A DNA stretch of 64,000 nucleotides. It comes from Janthinobacterium sp. Marseille. GTDB taxonomy: Bacteria; Pseudomonadota; Gammaproteobacteria; Burkholderiales; Burkholderiaceae_D. The notes under the pieces are model-generated. The model had not been told where the DNA came from. It ran no database searches and saw only the letters and a program-made list of their open reading frames with translations. The DNA lies in assembly GCF_000013625.1 (NCBI RefSeq), contig NC_009659.1, forward strand, positions 310,001 to 374,000. The letters are read 5' to 3'. Shown piece by piece: positions 8,936-18,331 of the stretch (positions are counted from its first letter, which is position 1; each line of letters opens with the position of its first letter). The position numbers and the translations under genes are program-made.

Positions 8936-9994
8936 ATGACAAACAAATCCGCTTCGAATCGTCCTTCCAGCATCACCATTACCCGCCCTGACGACTGGCA
9001 CCTGCATTTGCGCGATGGCGCAACGATTGCCTCGGTCCTGCCTGATACCGCGCGCCAGTTCGCGCGCGCCATCGTCATGCCCAACCTGAAGCCGCCGGTT
9101 ACCACGACCGCACAGGCGCTTGCCTATCGTGACCGTATCCTCGCTGCCTTGCCGGCCGGCATGTCTTTTGAGCCGCTGATGGTGCTGTACCTGACCGACA
9201 ATACGCCGCCGGAAGAAATCCAGCGCGCGAAGGAAAGCGGCGCCGTGCATGCGGTAAAACTTTATCCTGCCGGTGCAACGACCAATTCGGATGCCGGTGT
9301 CAGCGATTTGACCAAATGCTATAAAACGCTGGAAATGATGCAAAAGGTCGGCATGCCTTTCCTGGTGCATGGCGAAGTCACCGATCCTGCCATCGATATT
9401 TTCGACCGTGAAGCGGTATTCATTGACCGCGTGATGAAACCTTTGCGCCGCGATATGCCGGAACTGAAAGTAGTGTTTGAACACATCACGACCAAGGATG
9501 CCGCACAGTATGTAGCGGAGGCTGACGGCCATGTCGGCGCGACGATTACCGCGCATCACCTGCTGTACAACCGCAATGAATTGTTCAAGGGTGGTATCCG
9601 TCCGCACTACTACTGCCTGCCGGTATTGAAGCGTGAAATTCATCGCCAGGCGCTGGTTGCTGCGGCGATTTCCGGCAGCAATAAATTCTTCCTCGGTACC
9701 GATTCGGCGCCGCATGCGAAAGGCTTGAAAGAGCATGCCTGCGGTTGTGCCGGTTGCTACACCGCACTGCATGCGATGGAGTTGTACACACAAGCCTTTG
9801 ATCAGGCGGATGCGCTGGACAAGCTGGAGCAATTTGCCAGCTTTAACGGCCCTGACTTTTATCAGTTGCCGCGCAATACCGGCACCATCACCTTGCAGCG
9901 CGAAGAGTGGCAAATCCCGGCCGAGGTGCCACTGGGCAATACGACCCTGGTGCCTTTGAACGGCGGCGAAACCATAGGCTGGAAGTTCGTCTGA
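8936..9994 (+). CDS. pyrC: Dihydroorotase, class II
   Basis: Cyclises N-carbamoyl-aspartate to dihydroorotate, the third step of pyrimidine synthesis. 352 residues, close to E. coli PyrC (348). The zinc-binding HLH motif (H22, H24 in WHLHLRDG) and the bridging lysine in AVKLYPAG (K108) are present, as are FLVHGE and the later EHITT and GTDSAPH motifs carrying the remaining metal ligands and catalytic Asp. The gene follows the gltL terminator; TAAAAT at 8904-8909 may be its -10 box, and AAGAAAGAG is a modest ribosome site. Confidence 0.96.
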   Translation: MTNKSASNRPSSITITRPDDWHLHLRDGATIASVLPDTARQFARAIVMPNLKPPVTTTAQALAYRDRILAALPAGMSFEPLMVLYLTDNTPPEEIQRAKESGAVHAVKLYPAGATTNSDAGVSDLTKCYKTLEMMQKVGMPFLVHGEVTDPAIDIFDREAVFIDRVMKPLRRDMPELKVVFEHITTKDAAQYVAEADGHVGATITAHHLLYNRNELFKGGIRPHYYCLPVLKREIHRQALVAAAISGSNKFFLGTDSAPHAKGLKEHACGCAGCYTALHAMELYTQAFDQADALDKLEQFASFNGPDFYQLPRNTGTITLQREEWQIPAEVPLGNTTLVPLNGGETIGWKFV

Positions 9995-10013
9995 GTATTT
10001 TGCCGAACGTCGT

Positions 10014-10808
10014 ATGAGTGCATCCTTCCTGTCCGGCATAGACTGGTCGCGTCCGTGGCTGGCGAATGTACGGACGGTCGGGCAGGAGCTGGCGCAAGCC
10101 GATGACTGGCAGCAGGAATTGAACCGACGCGCGGCTGCGATGGGTTTATGCAATCATCGCAACCTGCCGTTACGCTTCGTGCCGCAAGCCGATTTGCCGG
10201 TGGACACCGCATATGAAGCGCACATCAGCCAGACCGGTCATGTCCCTACGCGTGATAATTTGCACGACTTTTTCAATGCACTGGTCTGGCTCACTTTCCC
10301 GCAAATCAAGGTACAGCTGAATCTTCTGCAGGCGCAGGAGATTGAACGCTCTTCATCCGTGAATGCCATCGCGCCACGCGGCAAGCTGCGCGATGCCGCA
10401 ACTATCTTCGATGAAAATGCCGTGCTGTTGGTCAGTGCCAATCAGGGTTTGATGTCTGCCTTGCGCGAGCATGAATGGGAAGAAGTCTTCGTCACGCGAC
10501 GTGCTGAGTTCGAGCAGGATTGTCGTGTGTATTTGTTCGGCCATGCCTTGATGGAAAAACTGGTGCAACCCTATAAGGCGATTACCGGCCATACCTGGAT
10601 AGTCGCGCAAGCATGCCCACCTGACGATCTGCCTCTGGCAGGGCAGTGTGCATGGGTGGATCAGAGGGTCGCCCGGCAATTGGCCGGTGGTTTAACGACT
10701 GCTGATTTTTCGCCTTTGCAGATGCTGGGTGTGCCGGGTTGGTGGCCGGATCAGGACAGGGATTTTTATTGCGATACGATGGTGTTCCGGGCCAAACGCA
10801 AAAATTAA
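10014..10808 (+). CDS. DUF3025 family protein of unknown function
   Basis: 264 residues, starting 19 bp after pyrC and probably co-transcribed with it. The sequence resembles the DUF3025 family, which is widespread in beta- and gammaproteobacteria and has no established function. Conserved-looking features are the block around residues 72-98 (PTRDNLHDFFNALVWLTFP) and a central DENAVLLV stretch. There is no signal peptide and no clear membrane segment, so it is probably cytoplasmic. No catalytic motif is recognised and I do not infer a role beyond its pyrC linkage. Confidence 0.8.
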   Translation: MSASFLSGIDWSRPWLANVRTVGQELAQADDWQQELNRRAAAMGLCNHRNLPLRFVPQADLPVDTAYEAHISQTGHVPTRDNLHDFFNALVWLTFPQIKVQLNLLQAQEIERSSSVNAIAPRGKLRDAATIFDENAVLLVSANQGLMSALREHEWEEVFVTRRAEFEQDCRVYLFGHALMEKLVQPYKAITGHTWIVAQACPPDDLPLAGQCAWVDQRVARQLAGGLTTADFSPLQMLGVPGWWPDQDRDFYCDTMVFRAKRKN

Positions 10809-10842
10809 AAGGCAGTACAGCTGGATGCTGGACTGCCTTTTT
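10808..10842. terminator. Bidirectional terminator between DUF3025 gene and the efflux operon
   Basis: AAAGGCAGT (10808-10816) pairs with ACTGCCTTT (10832-10840), with an inner CAGC/GCTG stem. T-rich sequence follows on plus, and the A-rich left flank gives T on minus. It lies between convergent genes. Confidence 0.75.
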
Positions 10843-10870
10843 CTATGAAGCCGATCAAGACGTGTTGGTA

Positions 10871-12463
10871 TTAGTCGCCGGCAGCTTTATTTCCTGCAAC
10901 CGGATCGAGTGCCGCGGTCTTGTCTCTATCGACGCGATGCCACCAGCCGCCACCCAGTGCCTGGAATAAGGCGGCCGTATCACCCAGGCGCATGGCGCGT
11001 GCCTGCGCCACGTTCAAAGCCGCTTGCCGATACCCTTGTTCCGCATTGATCAGGACGACGCGATCGATGTAGCCGCGTGCGTGCTGTTTTTGCGTCAGGG
11101 TCAGTGTGGTCTTGGCAGTATCGGCCAGTTCCGCACTAGCTTTCAGTGCTTCCGCATCGGCGTGGATTGCGTGCAGGGTATCCGCTACGTTTTGGAATGC
11201 AGTGATGACGGTCTCCTTGTATTGCGCTGCCGCCTGCTTATACGATTCTTCCGCTGCGCGTTGACGATGGCGCAAGACGCCGCCATCCAGCAAAGGCATG
11301 GAGATGTTCGCGGCCAGCTCAAAGAAACGACCTGAATTCCAGAACATTTGGCTGAACTTGCTGGCTGCACCACCCCAGGTACCGTCGATGGAGAATTGCG
11401 GCAGGCGATTCGCCAGTGCGACACCGATTTGAGCGCTGGCGGCATGCAATTGCTCTTCCGCCGCACGCACGTCCGGACGCTGGTCAATCAGTTGTGACGG
11501 CAGGCTCAGTGGCAAGTCTTCCGGCAATTGCAGCGAAGCGAGGTCGAAGGATTCTGGCAAGTCACTATCCTGCATGCCACCGGCGAGTGCCCGTAACAGA
11601 TTACGGGTTTGCTCGAACTGCTTTTGCAAAGGCGGTAATTGCTCCTTTGCTTGCAGCAGCGTGGTTTGTTGCAGGCTCAGGTCGAGGCGTGATGCATAAC
11701 CGGCCTTGAACTGGCGCTCCACAATTTCCACTGACTTTTCATTCGAAGCAATGATGCTTTGGACAATGCTGATTTGTTCACGCAGCAAGGCTTCCTGGAT
11801 CGCGGCTGCGGTGACGTTGGAGGCGAGCGTGATGTATGCAGCTTCGAGTTGCAGCTGTTGATACTTGGCTTGTGCTTCCAGCGTCTCCACCTGGCGCCGG
11901 TTGGCACCGAATACATCGGGCGTAAAGCCTACCGTCAATTGCGTGGTGTGGAAGTTATAGATCACTGGTGCATTGAATGGTGCTTTGCCGCCTTCTGCTG
12001 CCGATGGATTGGCTACCGTACTGATCACGGTGCCATTGCCCTGCACGCCGGGTGAGTTGCCACCAAGGTTGCCGGCAATCTTGGTGCGCGCAGGTGTATA
12101 ACCGACACTGACGGTCGGGAAGAAGAAGCCTTGCTGTGCATAGACGTTTTCTTGTGCCACACGCAGTGCCGCCTGTGCCGACTCTATCGTCGGATTGGCG
12201 GCAAAGGCTTTTTCAATCAGGGCATTCAATTGCGGCGAGCGGAACAGCTTCCACCAGTCGGCCTGGATATCTTGCGTCAGCACGAAGCGTTGCGCATTGC
12301 CCCCGCTGACCGGCGCAGTAGTCGTGGCGGTCGGTAACGGTGTCGGTGAAAAGGCTTTGGATGGCGTCAACTCAGGCCGTTTGTAATCAGGGCCGACTGC
12401 GCAACCTGCCAATAGCAGTAAAGCGGCCGCGCCAGAGTAGATAGTTGTATTTATTTTTTTCAT
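10871..12463 (-). CDS. RND efflux outer-membrane factor, NodT-type lipoprotein
   Basis: Outer-membrane channel of the tripartite pump encoded just upstream on the same strand. 530 residues with a lipoprotein signal peptide whose lipobox LAGC gives acylated C21, then the VGPDYKRPE start typical of the OprM/CusC/NodT family and two outer-membrane efflux repeats rich in coiled coil (about 60-270 and 280-500). It starts 8 bp after the pump gene, so the three genes form one operon in the order adaptor, pump, channel. The name czcC or cusC would imply a substrate I cannot prove. Confidence 0.9.
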   Translation of the reverse strand: MKKINTTIYSGAAALLLLAGCAVGPDYKRPELTPSKAFSPTPLPTATTTAPVSGGNAQRFVLTQDIQADWWKLFRSPQLNALIEKAFAANPTIESAQAALRVAQENVYAQQGFFFPTVSVGYTPARTKIAGNLGGNSPGVQGNGTVISTVANPSAAEGGKAPFNAPVIYNFHTTQLTVGFTPDVFGANRRQVETLEAQAKYQQLQLEAAYITLASNVTAAAIQEALLREQISIVQSIIASNEKSVEIVERQFKAGYASRLDLSLQQTTLLQAKEQLPPLQKQFEQTRNLLRALAGGMQDSDLPESFDLASLQLPEDLPLSLPSQLIDQRPDVRAAEEQLHAASAQIGVALANRLPQFSIDGTWGGAASKFSQMFWNSGRFFELAANISMPLLDGGVLRHRQRAAEESYKQAAAQYKETVITAFQNVADTLHAIHADAEALKASAELADTAKTTLTLTQKQHARGYIDRVVLINAEQGYRQAALNVAQARAMRLGDTAALFQALGGGWWHRVDRDKTAALDPVAGNKAAGD

Positions 12464-12471
12464 GATTACTC

Positions 12472-15400
12472 CTAGCTCGCAGTGGCTGTCGGGCCGGCGG
12501 GCAATTCATCCTTGCTATCTTCATTTTCAGAGAAGTTGGCAAACAGGCGTATCGCAACTGGCAGTACCAGCAGGGTAAACAGCGTACCTGTGATCACGCC
12601 GCCGACGATGACACATGCAAATGGACGTTGGGTTTCACTACCGATGCCGCGTGACAGGGCGGCAGGCAACAAACCGAGTCCGGCCATCAATGCCGTCATC
12701 AGGATAGGACGCAGGCGTACTACAGCACCTTGGACGATGGCTTCGGCTACCGCCGCGCCTTCGCGCACCCGCAGCAGTACTTCCTCAACCATGATCACAC
12801 CGTTCTGTACCGAGATACCGGCGACCGCGATGAAGCCGACTGCGGCCGATACGGACAAGTGCAAACCGGATAAGCCGAGTGCGGCAAGACCGCCGATCAG
12901 GGTGAAAGGCACCATGCCTATCACCAGGCTGGCCAGGCGTACCGAACGGAAGGCCCAGAACAACAGCGAGAAAATCAGCAGGATGGTCAACGGGATAATG
13001 ACCATCAGGCGTTTGGCTGCACGCTGCGAATTTTCAAACTGGCCGCCCCAGCTCAGGTCGTAGCCCGGTGGCAGTTTGACTTGTTCGGCCACTGCGCGTT
13101 GTGCTTCTTCAACGAAGCTGCCCTGGTCACGACCCAGCAGGTTCATCTTCACGATGACGCTGCGCGAACCGGATTCACGCAAGATACGTGAGGCGCCCTG
13201 GCGAACCTCAATCGTTGCGACATCGCTCAATGAAATGGTGCCGGGACCATTGCCCACCTGGGTGCCGGGCACCGCCAGTTGCAGGTTGCCGATCGCATCG
13301 ATGCTATTACGATTTTTTTCGCTGATACGCACCACCACATCGAAGCGTTTATCTTCCTTGTAGTAGTTGGTCACGGCGACGCCGGACATGGCTTGCGTCA
13401 CCAGTGTATTGACGTCATTGATCGAGATGCCATAACGCGCCAGCCTGGTGCGGTCCGGCGTCACGACGACTTCAGTCTGGCCGCCTATACGGGTTGCTTC
13501 CACATCGGTGGCACCCTGTATGCCTTTTACTACACTCACGACTTGTGCCGCTTTGTCTTCCAGGATGTCGAGGTTGTTACCGCTTATTTTCGCGACGATC
13601 TCACCACGGAAGCCGGACAGTGATTCTTCGACGTTATCCTGGATTACTTGCGAGAAGTTGGTTGTGATGCCGGGGATCGCGGCGAGGCTCTCCGACATGC
13701 TGGCAACCAATTCTTCCTTGCTGCCAAAGCGCCATTCCTTGCGTGGTTTCAGGTCGACCAGGCTTTCCAGGTTGTTCGGTCCTTTCGGATCGGAACCATC
13801 ATCAGGGCGACCGGTTTGCGTGATGATATGCGCGACTTCAGGATAGGCCTGCAGTTTGGCACGTACCAGGCGCTCGACATCCTTGGTCACTTCCAGCGAG
13901 GCGGAAGTCGGCAGCGTGATGGTGAGCCAGATATTGCCTTCATCCAGTTTTGGCATGAATTCACTACCCAGTCGCGGTGCCAGCAGGAAGGCGATGACAA
14001 CGGGTATTGCCGAAATCCACAGCGTCTTGCGCGCATTCTTCATCGTGAAGTCGAGCACGCGCTGATAGCGTACTTGCAGCCATTCCAGCCAGGGCTTGTG
14101 CTTTTCTGCCAGCGTTCGTTTTTGCAAGACGTAGGACAGCAGCGTCGGCAAGAGCGTGAAGGTGAGCAAGACAGCACCTATCAGAGCAAAGGTAAGTGTC
14201 AATGCCACCGGCGTGAAGATTTTTCCTTCGACGCGCTGGAAGGTAAAGATAGGAACAAAGGCCAGAATGATGATGGCTTTCGCAAACAGGACCGGATGCG
14301 ACATGTCCTTCATTGTTTTGTACAGGATGTGCAAACGATGCGAGCGTGCGTCATGCGGATTGCTATCGTGGACCGACTTCACTGCCAGCCTGACCATCAA
14401 CGCTTCGACGATAACGACGGCGCTATCGATGATGATGCCGAAGTCGACCGCGCCCAGTGAAATCAGGTTGGCGGAAACGCCACGCGCATTCATCAGGATA
14501 AAGGCGAACAGTAACGAGAGAGGGATCACGGTGGCAACGATCAGTGCCGCGACCCAGCTCGACAGGAAGACCACCAGCACGGCAATCACCAGCAGCGCAC
14601 CGATGATCAGGTTTTCGGCCACGGTGCTGACCGTATGGCGTACCAGTTCGGTACGGTCATAGATAGGGATGATCTTGGCGCCGGCCGGCAAGCGCGGTTG
14701 CAATTGCTCAATGCGCGCTTTCAGTTCCGCATTGATCTTGGACGGGTTGCCGCCTTTAGTCATCGAGACGATGCCTTCGACGATGCTATCCCTGTGATCG
14801 GCAGCGACGATACCGAAGCGCGGACGCTCACCCGAGCGCACGGTAGCGATATCGCCGACCGTAATGGCGCGGCCCTGGCGTGCGGTGATGACGACCTTGC
14901 GGATATCGTCCGTGCTGGTGAACAAGCCGGCGGAGCGTACCACCAGTGAAGCATCCCCTTGCCGTACCAAGCCACCACCGGCGCTGCCATTGCCATTGTT
15001 GACGGCCTGGCTCAATTGATCCAGCGTGATCTGGTATTTGCGTAGTGCGAGTGGATCGACTTCGATCTGGTATTCCTTGATCGCGCCGCCGAAGCTGACG
15101 ACATCGGCCACACCCGGTGTCATGCGCAAGACCGGACGTATGGTCCAGTCCTGCAGGGTGCGGATCTCGGTATCCGTTAAGCCGGGTGCCTCAATCGTGT
15201 AGCGATAGACTTCACCGACCGCGGTGGAGAGTGGCGCAAGTTGCGGCTGTACGCCGCTCGGCAGGGTGACGGTGGACAGCTTTTCTGTCACTTGCTGGCG
15301 TGCGAAGTAGTTGTCGGTATCCTCGGCAAAGGTGAGGGTCACGATAGACAGGCCGGTCATGGTGACCGAGCGCACATTGGTCAGGCGCGGGATGCCGGCC

Positions 15401-15618
15401 ATTTCACGTTCGATCGGCAAGGTAACCGAACGCTCCATATCTTCCGGTGCCTGGCCGGGCAATTGCGAAATGACGCGTACCTGCACGTCCTGTACATCAG
15501 GGAAAGCTTCAATCGGCAGATTGGATAATGCGTAGCCGCCAAAGCCGATTAATGCACCCACCAGGACAAATACAAAAATCCGCTGCGTCATCGCGAAGAC
15601 GATGAGACGATCAATCAT
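12472..15618 (-). CDS. Heavy-metal-type RND efflux pump (CzcA/CusA family)
   Basis: Proton-driven inner-membrane pump, 1048 residues, with the usual 12 helices and two large periplasmic loops. The HME-RND TM4 signature is present as VDFGIIIDSAVVIVE (391-405), giving the proton-relay D392, D398, E405 as in CzcA. The first helix starts directly after IDRLIVFAMTQR. Around the region where CusA has its copper-binding Met, this protein has a VEESLSGFRGEI stretch without Met, which argues against a Cu/Ag pump, although residue alignment by eye is imperfect. Its start overlaps the adaptor gene by 8 bp. The exact cation is unknown. Confidence 0.9.
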   Translation of the reverse strand: MIDRLIVFAMTQRIFVFVLVGALIGFGGYALSNLPIEAFPDVQDVQVRVISQLPGQAPEDMERSVTLPIEREMAGIPRLTNVRSVTMTGLSIVTLTFAEDTDNYFARQQVTEKLSTVTLPSGVQPQLAPLSTAVGEVYRYTIEAPGLTDTEIRTLQDWTIRPVLRMTPGVADVVSFGGAIKEYQIEVDPLALRKYQITLDQLSQAVNNGNGSAGGGLVRQGDASLVVRSAGLFTSTDDIRKVVITARQGRAITVGDIATVRSGERPRFGIVAADHRDSIVEGIVSMTKGGNPSKINAELKARIEQLQPRLPAGAKIIPIYDRTELVRHTVSTVAENLIIGALLVIAVLVVFLSSWVAALIVATVIPLSLLFAFILMNARGVSANLISLGAVDFGIIIDSAVVIVEALMVRLAVKSVHDSNPHDARSHRLHILYKTMKDMSHPVLFAKAIIILAFVPIFTFQRVEGKIFTPVALTLTFALIGAVLLTFTLLPTLLSYVLQKRTLAEKHKPWLEWLQVRYQRVLDFTMKNARKTLWISAIPVVIAFLLAPRLGSEFMPKLDEGNIWLTITLPTSASLEVTKDVERLVRAKLQAYPEVAHIITQTGRPDDGSDPKGPNNLESLVDLKPRKEWRFGSKEELVASMSESLAAIPGITTNFSQVIQDNVEESLSGFRGEIVAKISGNNLDILEDKAAQVVSVVKGIQGATDVEATRIGGQTEVVVTPDRTRLARYGISINDVNTLVTQAMSGVAVTNYYKEDKRFDVVVRISEKNRNSIDAIGNLQLAVPGTQVGNGPGTISLSDVATIEVRQGASRILRESGSRSVIVKMNLLGRDQGSFVEEAQRAVAEQVKLPPGYDLSWGGQFENSQRAAKRLMVIIPLTILLIFSLLFWAFRSVRLASLVIGMVPFTLIGGLAALGLSGLHLSVSAAVGFIAVAGISVQNGVIMVEEVLLRVREGAAVAEAIVQGAVVRLRPILMTALMAGLGLLPAALSRGIGSETQRPFACVIVGGVITGTLFTLLVLPVAIRLFANFSENEDSKDELPAGPTATAS

Positions 15619-16780
15619 GGCTGTCGCTCTCGTTCAGTTCTGCGTCGAGCAAGAGCGCACCTTTGGTGACGATGCTTTCGCCGCCTTTGAGACCTTCACC
15701 GACATAGCTGACACTGCTGCCACGAGTGAGCAATTTGACTTTGCGCTGCTGGAATTCGCCGGGCGCGGTTTGTACGAATACGAAGCTATAAATGCCGCGT
15801 GTGACAAGAGCGCCATTCGGTACGGCTACGCCGGTGCCACTATCCTGCTGCACCAAGGCACGGACAAACATTTCCGGTAACAGCTTGCCGTCCGGATTAT
15901 TGAGACGGGCCCGGATCGTGATGCGACGGCTGTTGGGATCGACCGCCTGGCCGAGTTGTACGATCTTGGCAGTGAATTTCTCATTCGGGTAAGCATCACT
16001 CTCGATGGCGACGGTGCTGCCGAGTTTGATCTGGCTCAGCATTTTTTCCGGTACGTCTATCATCAGCCACAGTTGCTTGGGATTGGTGACGACGAACAAG
16101 GGCGAGGACATACCGGGGCTGACTTCCAGTGCCGGAGTAGCTGTGCGTTCGGTGACGACGCCATTCATCGGGCTCAGCAGGCTGATGCGCTGGCCGCGGA
16201 TGACCATGCCATTCGGGTTGAGGTTTTTGAGGCGCAGTTCGGCGCGGGCTGTTTCCGCCTGAGCCTGCACATAGTCGGCCTGTGCGTTTTCTACATCCTT
16301 GGCGGCGATTGCTTCGCCTTCACCAAGGTCTTTCGCGCGTTCGTAGACACGACGCTTGTGGTCGAGGTCGGCTTTCGCCTTGTTGATATCTGCGTAGGCA
16401 GTGCCGACGTCAGGGGAGTCGATCTCGGCCAGGACCTGGCCGGCCTTGACCACATCGCCCGGTGCCGCCTTGAGGGCGACGATGCGACCGGAAATGCTGA
16501 CGCCTATGCGGGCGGTGACATCTTCATCGTAGACCAGGTGGGCGCTCAGCTGATCGCCCAGTGGTACCGGTGAAGCAGGGATGTTTTGTGCCTCTATCAT
16601 CGCCAGCTGCGGTGCGCTATGCGAGTAGCGCAATGTGTCAGGCGAATTCTTTATTGCAGATACCGCGGCATGCGCTTCCTGTGCTTCTTGTGATGGTGGC
16701 GTTTCCTTGCCGCCACACGCTGCCAGTAATGCACTTGTCCCCAATGCTGCCGCTATCGTTATTCTTTTAAGTCCTTGCAT
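15611..16780 (-). CDS. RND efflux periplasmic adaptor (membrane fusion lipoprotein)
   Basis: 389-residue adaptor that links the pump to the outer-membrane channel. The signal peptide ends in a lipobox LLAAC giving C22. A barrel-sandwich half with GRIVALKAAPGDVVKAGQVLAEIDSPDVG is followed by a coiled-coil hairpin (about 120-190), the second lipoyl half (SPMNGVVTER) and a beta-barrel. There is no His-rich N-terminal metal domain like that of CzcB and no obvious Met-rich CusB metal site. It is first in the operon, 186 bp downstream of the sensor kinase, and has probable regulatory DNA ahead of it. Confidence 0.9.
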   Translation of the reverse strand: MQGLKRITIAAALGTSALLAACGGKETPPSQEAQEAHAAVSAIKNSPDTLRYSHSAPQLAMIEAQNIPASPVPLGDQLSAHLVYDEDVTARIGVSISGRIVALKAAPGDVVKAGQVLAEIDSPDVGTAYADINKAKADLDHKRRVYERAKDLGEGEAIAAKDVENAQADYVQAQAETARAELRLKNLNPNGMVIRGQRISLLSPMNGVVTERTATPALEVSPGMSSPLFVVTNPKQLWLMIDVPEKMLSQIKLGSTVAIESDAYPNEKFTAKIVQLGQAVDPNSRRITIRARLNNPDGKLLPEMFVRALVQQDSGTGVAVPNGALVTRGIYSFVFVQTAPGEFQQRKVKLLTRGSSVSYVGEGLKGGESIVTKGALLLDAELNESDSHD

Positions 16781-16904
16781 GTTCCTTCATCCTTTGAATC
16801 GCGTGTGTACATGGCTTTTTGTTATCTCTGCAGCGGGCAGAAAGACGCAGCCTATGCGATCTCAATGTTACGAGGAGTGCTGGTGAAAGCCGAGCAAGTA
16901 GGCA

Positions 16905-16918
16905 TTACCATTCGGTAA
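16905..16918. promoter_or_regulatory. Short inverted repeat upstream of the efflux operon
   Basis: TTACC and GGTAA flank 4 bp (ATTC), about 125 bp ahead of the adaptor start on the minus strand. It is a candidate operator for the adjacent response regulator, but OmpR-type regulators usually bind direct repeats, so support is weak. Confidence 0.2.
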
Positions 16919-16942
16919 CGTGTTGGCATGGGGATACAAGAG

Positions 16943-16964
16943 CGTTTCCCCGAGGTGAGAAACG
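16943..16964. terminator. Hairpin directly after the sensor kinase stop
   Basis: CGTTTC (16943-16948) pairs with GAAACG (16959-16964), 3 bp past the kinase stop codon on the minus strand. No T-run follows, so it would be a weak terminator or a processing stem between the regulator genes and the pump operon. Confidence 0.35.
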
Positions 16965-16966
16965 TC

Positions 16967-18331
16967 TTAAACCGGATTGGGGGCCAGCGTCATGCGAACT
17001 ATCAGGCCCGGGTTTGCATCTGAAAACTCGAGGTTGCCGCCATGCAGGCGTGCAATCGCCAGTACGCTGGCGAGGCCGAGCCCGTAGCCGGGGCGGCTGC
17101 GGTCGAGGCGGTAGAAGTGGGTGCCGATACGTGACAATTCGGTAGCCGGGATGCCGCTGCCATTATCGCGCACGATGATGGCGGCACCGTGCACATCGGT
17201 GCTTGTGCGGACTTCGACAGCCGCGTTTTCGCCGGCATATTTCAATGCATTATCGACCAGGTTGGCGATGGCGCTGGCCAGCAGCTCACGATCACCATTG
17301 GTGACTGGTTCCGCCTCGAAAACCGCCGTCAACTGCACGGATTTCTCTTCCGCCACCGGTTCATACAATTCCAGTACGTCAGCGACAACATCATTGAGTG
17401 AAATGGAACTGAAGCTCTGCCGCCGTGTACCGGACTCCACTTCCGCCAGGTTCAGTAGCTTGTTGAACATGACGCTGAGGTCTTCCATTTCATGCAGCGC
17501 GAACTGCAGCGCTTCATCACGTGCCTGTGCACCTTCATGTTCGCTTTTGCGCAAACGCAGCAGGATGCGTGTCATCGGAGTACGTAGATTGTGGGCGATG
17601 GTATTGGAGATGTGGCGTACGCCATCCATCAGGCGTTGTTGCTGGTCCAGCATGCTGTTGATATCGCGGCTGAGGCGGGAGAATTCATCTTCCTGCTGCA
17701 GGAGCGGGATGCGCCGGCTCAGATCGCCGGCTTCAATATGCGTGACGATCTGATGGATGCCGCTCAGTCTTTGCCCGAGCTCACGACGGAACAGCAAGGC
17801 GCCTGCAATCGACATCAGCAAGCCGATCAAGCCTGCAATCAGGCTGGCGCGGTCGAATAGTCTTTCGATTTCAAGCTGGTGGTTGATGTCGCTGCCGACC
17901 ACCAGCTTGCTGCCATCCGGCAATTGCTGGATATACATACGTCCTATCGCTTCGCGTCCGCTACGCATGACACGGGTTTCCACCATGCCTTCCTTGTTCT
18001 TGGCTTTATGCGGGATGGACGGGATATTGCCGATGACTTTTTCGCCATAGGGATTGACCAGCAAATAGATCTCGGTGTCCGAGTAGACGCCATCGCGCAG
18101 GATGTCCTTGATTTGCTGGGCGACCGAGCCTTCGCCATTTTCGATGAAGTCGTTCAGCAGGCGTTGCGAATTGGAAGCGATATGACGGTCAATCTGGCTT
18201 TTCAGCACATTGACGGTTTGAGTATAAAAGACCGCCAATAGCACCAGCATGGACAGCACCAGCAGCGCGCTGTAGTTGAAGGCCATGCGGAAGGCAACCG
18301 AGCCCCATAATTTGAAGCCGGGCAGTTTCAT
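16967..18331 (-). CDS. Two-component sensor histidine kinase next to an RND efflux operon
   Basis: 454-residue membrane kinase: one helix near residues 15-38, a periplasmic sensor domain of about 125 residues, a second helix near 162-181, HAMP, HisKA and HATPase domains. The phospho-acceptor is H247 in IAHNLRTPMTR; N-box N361 (LVDNALKYA), G1 box DNGSGIP at 389-395 and the YGLGLA G2 box are all present. The residue after the His is Asn rather than the usual Glu/Asp. Its start overlaps the response regulator by 4 bp (ATGA). Placement directly before the efflux genes suggests it senses the pump's substrate; this is inference. Confidence 0.9.
   Translation of the reverse strand: MKLPGFKLWGSVAFRMAFNYSALLVLSMLVLLAVFYTQTVNVLKSQIDRHIASNSQRLLNDFIENGEGSVAQQIKDILRDGVYSDTEIYLLVNPYGEKVIGNIPSIPHKAKNKEGMVETRVMRSGREAIGRMYIQQLPDGSKLVVGSDINHQLEIERLFDRASLIAGLIGLLMSIAGALLFRRELGQRLSGIHQIVTHIEAGDLSRRIPLLQQEDEFSRLSRDINSMLDQQQRLMDGVRHISNTIAHNLRTPMTRILLRLRKSEHEGAQARDEALQFALHEMEDLSVMFNKLLNLAEVESGTRRQSFSSISLNDVVADVLELYEPVAEEKSVQLTAVFEAEPVTNGDRELLASAIANLVDNALKYAGENAAVEVRTSTDVHGAAIIVRDNGSGIPATELSRIGTHFYRLDRSRPGYGLGLASVLAIARLHGGNLEFSDANPGLIVRMTLAPNPV

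Noticed and set aside
8825..10153. 442-codon minus-strand open frame across pyrC
   Set aside because: Fully antisense to the well-conserved dihydroorotase; composition typical of a shadow frame and no family similarity recognised.
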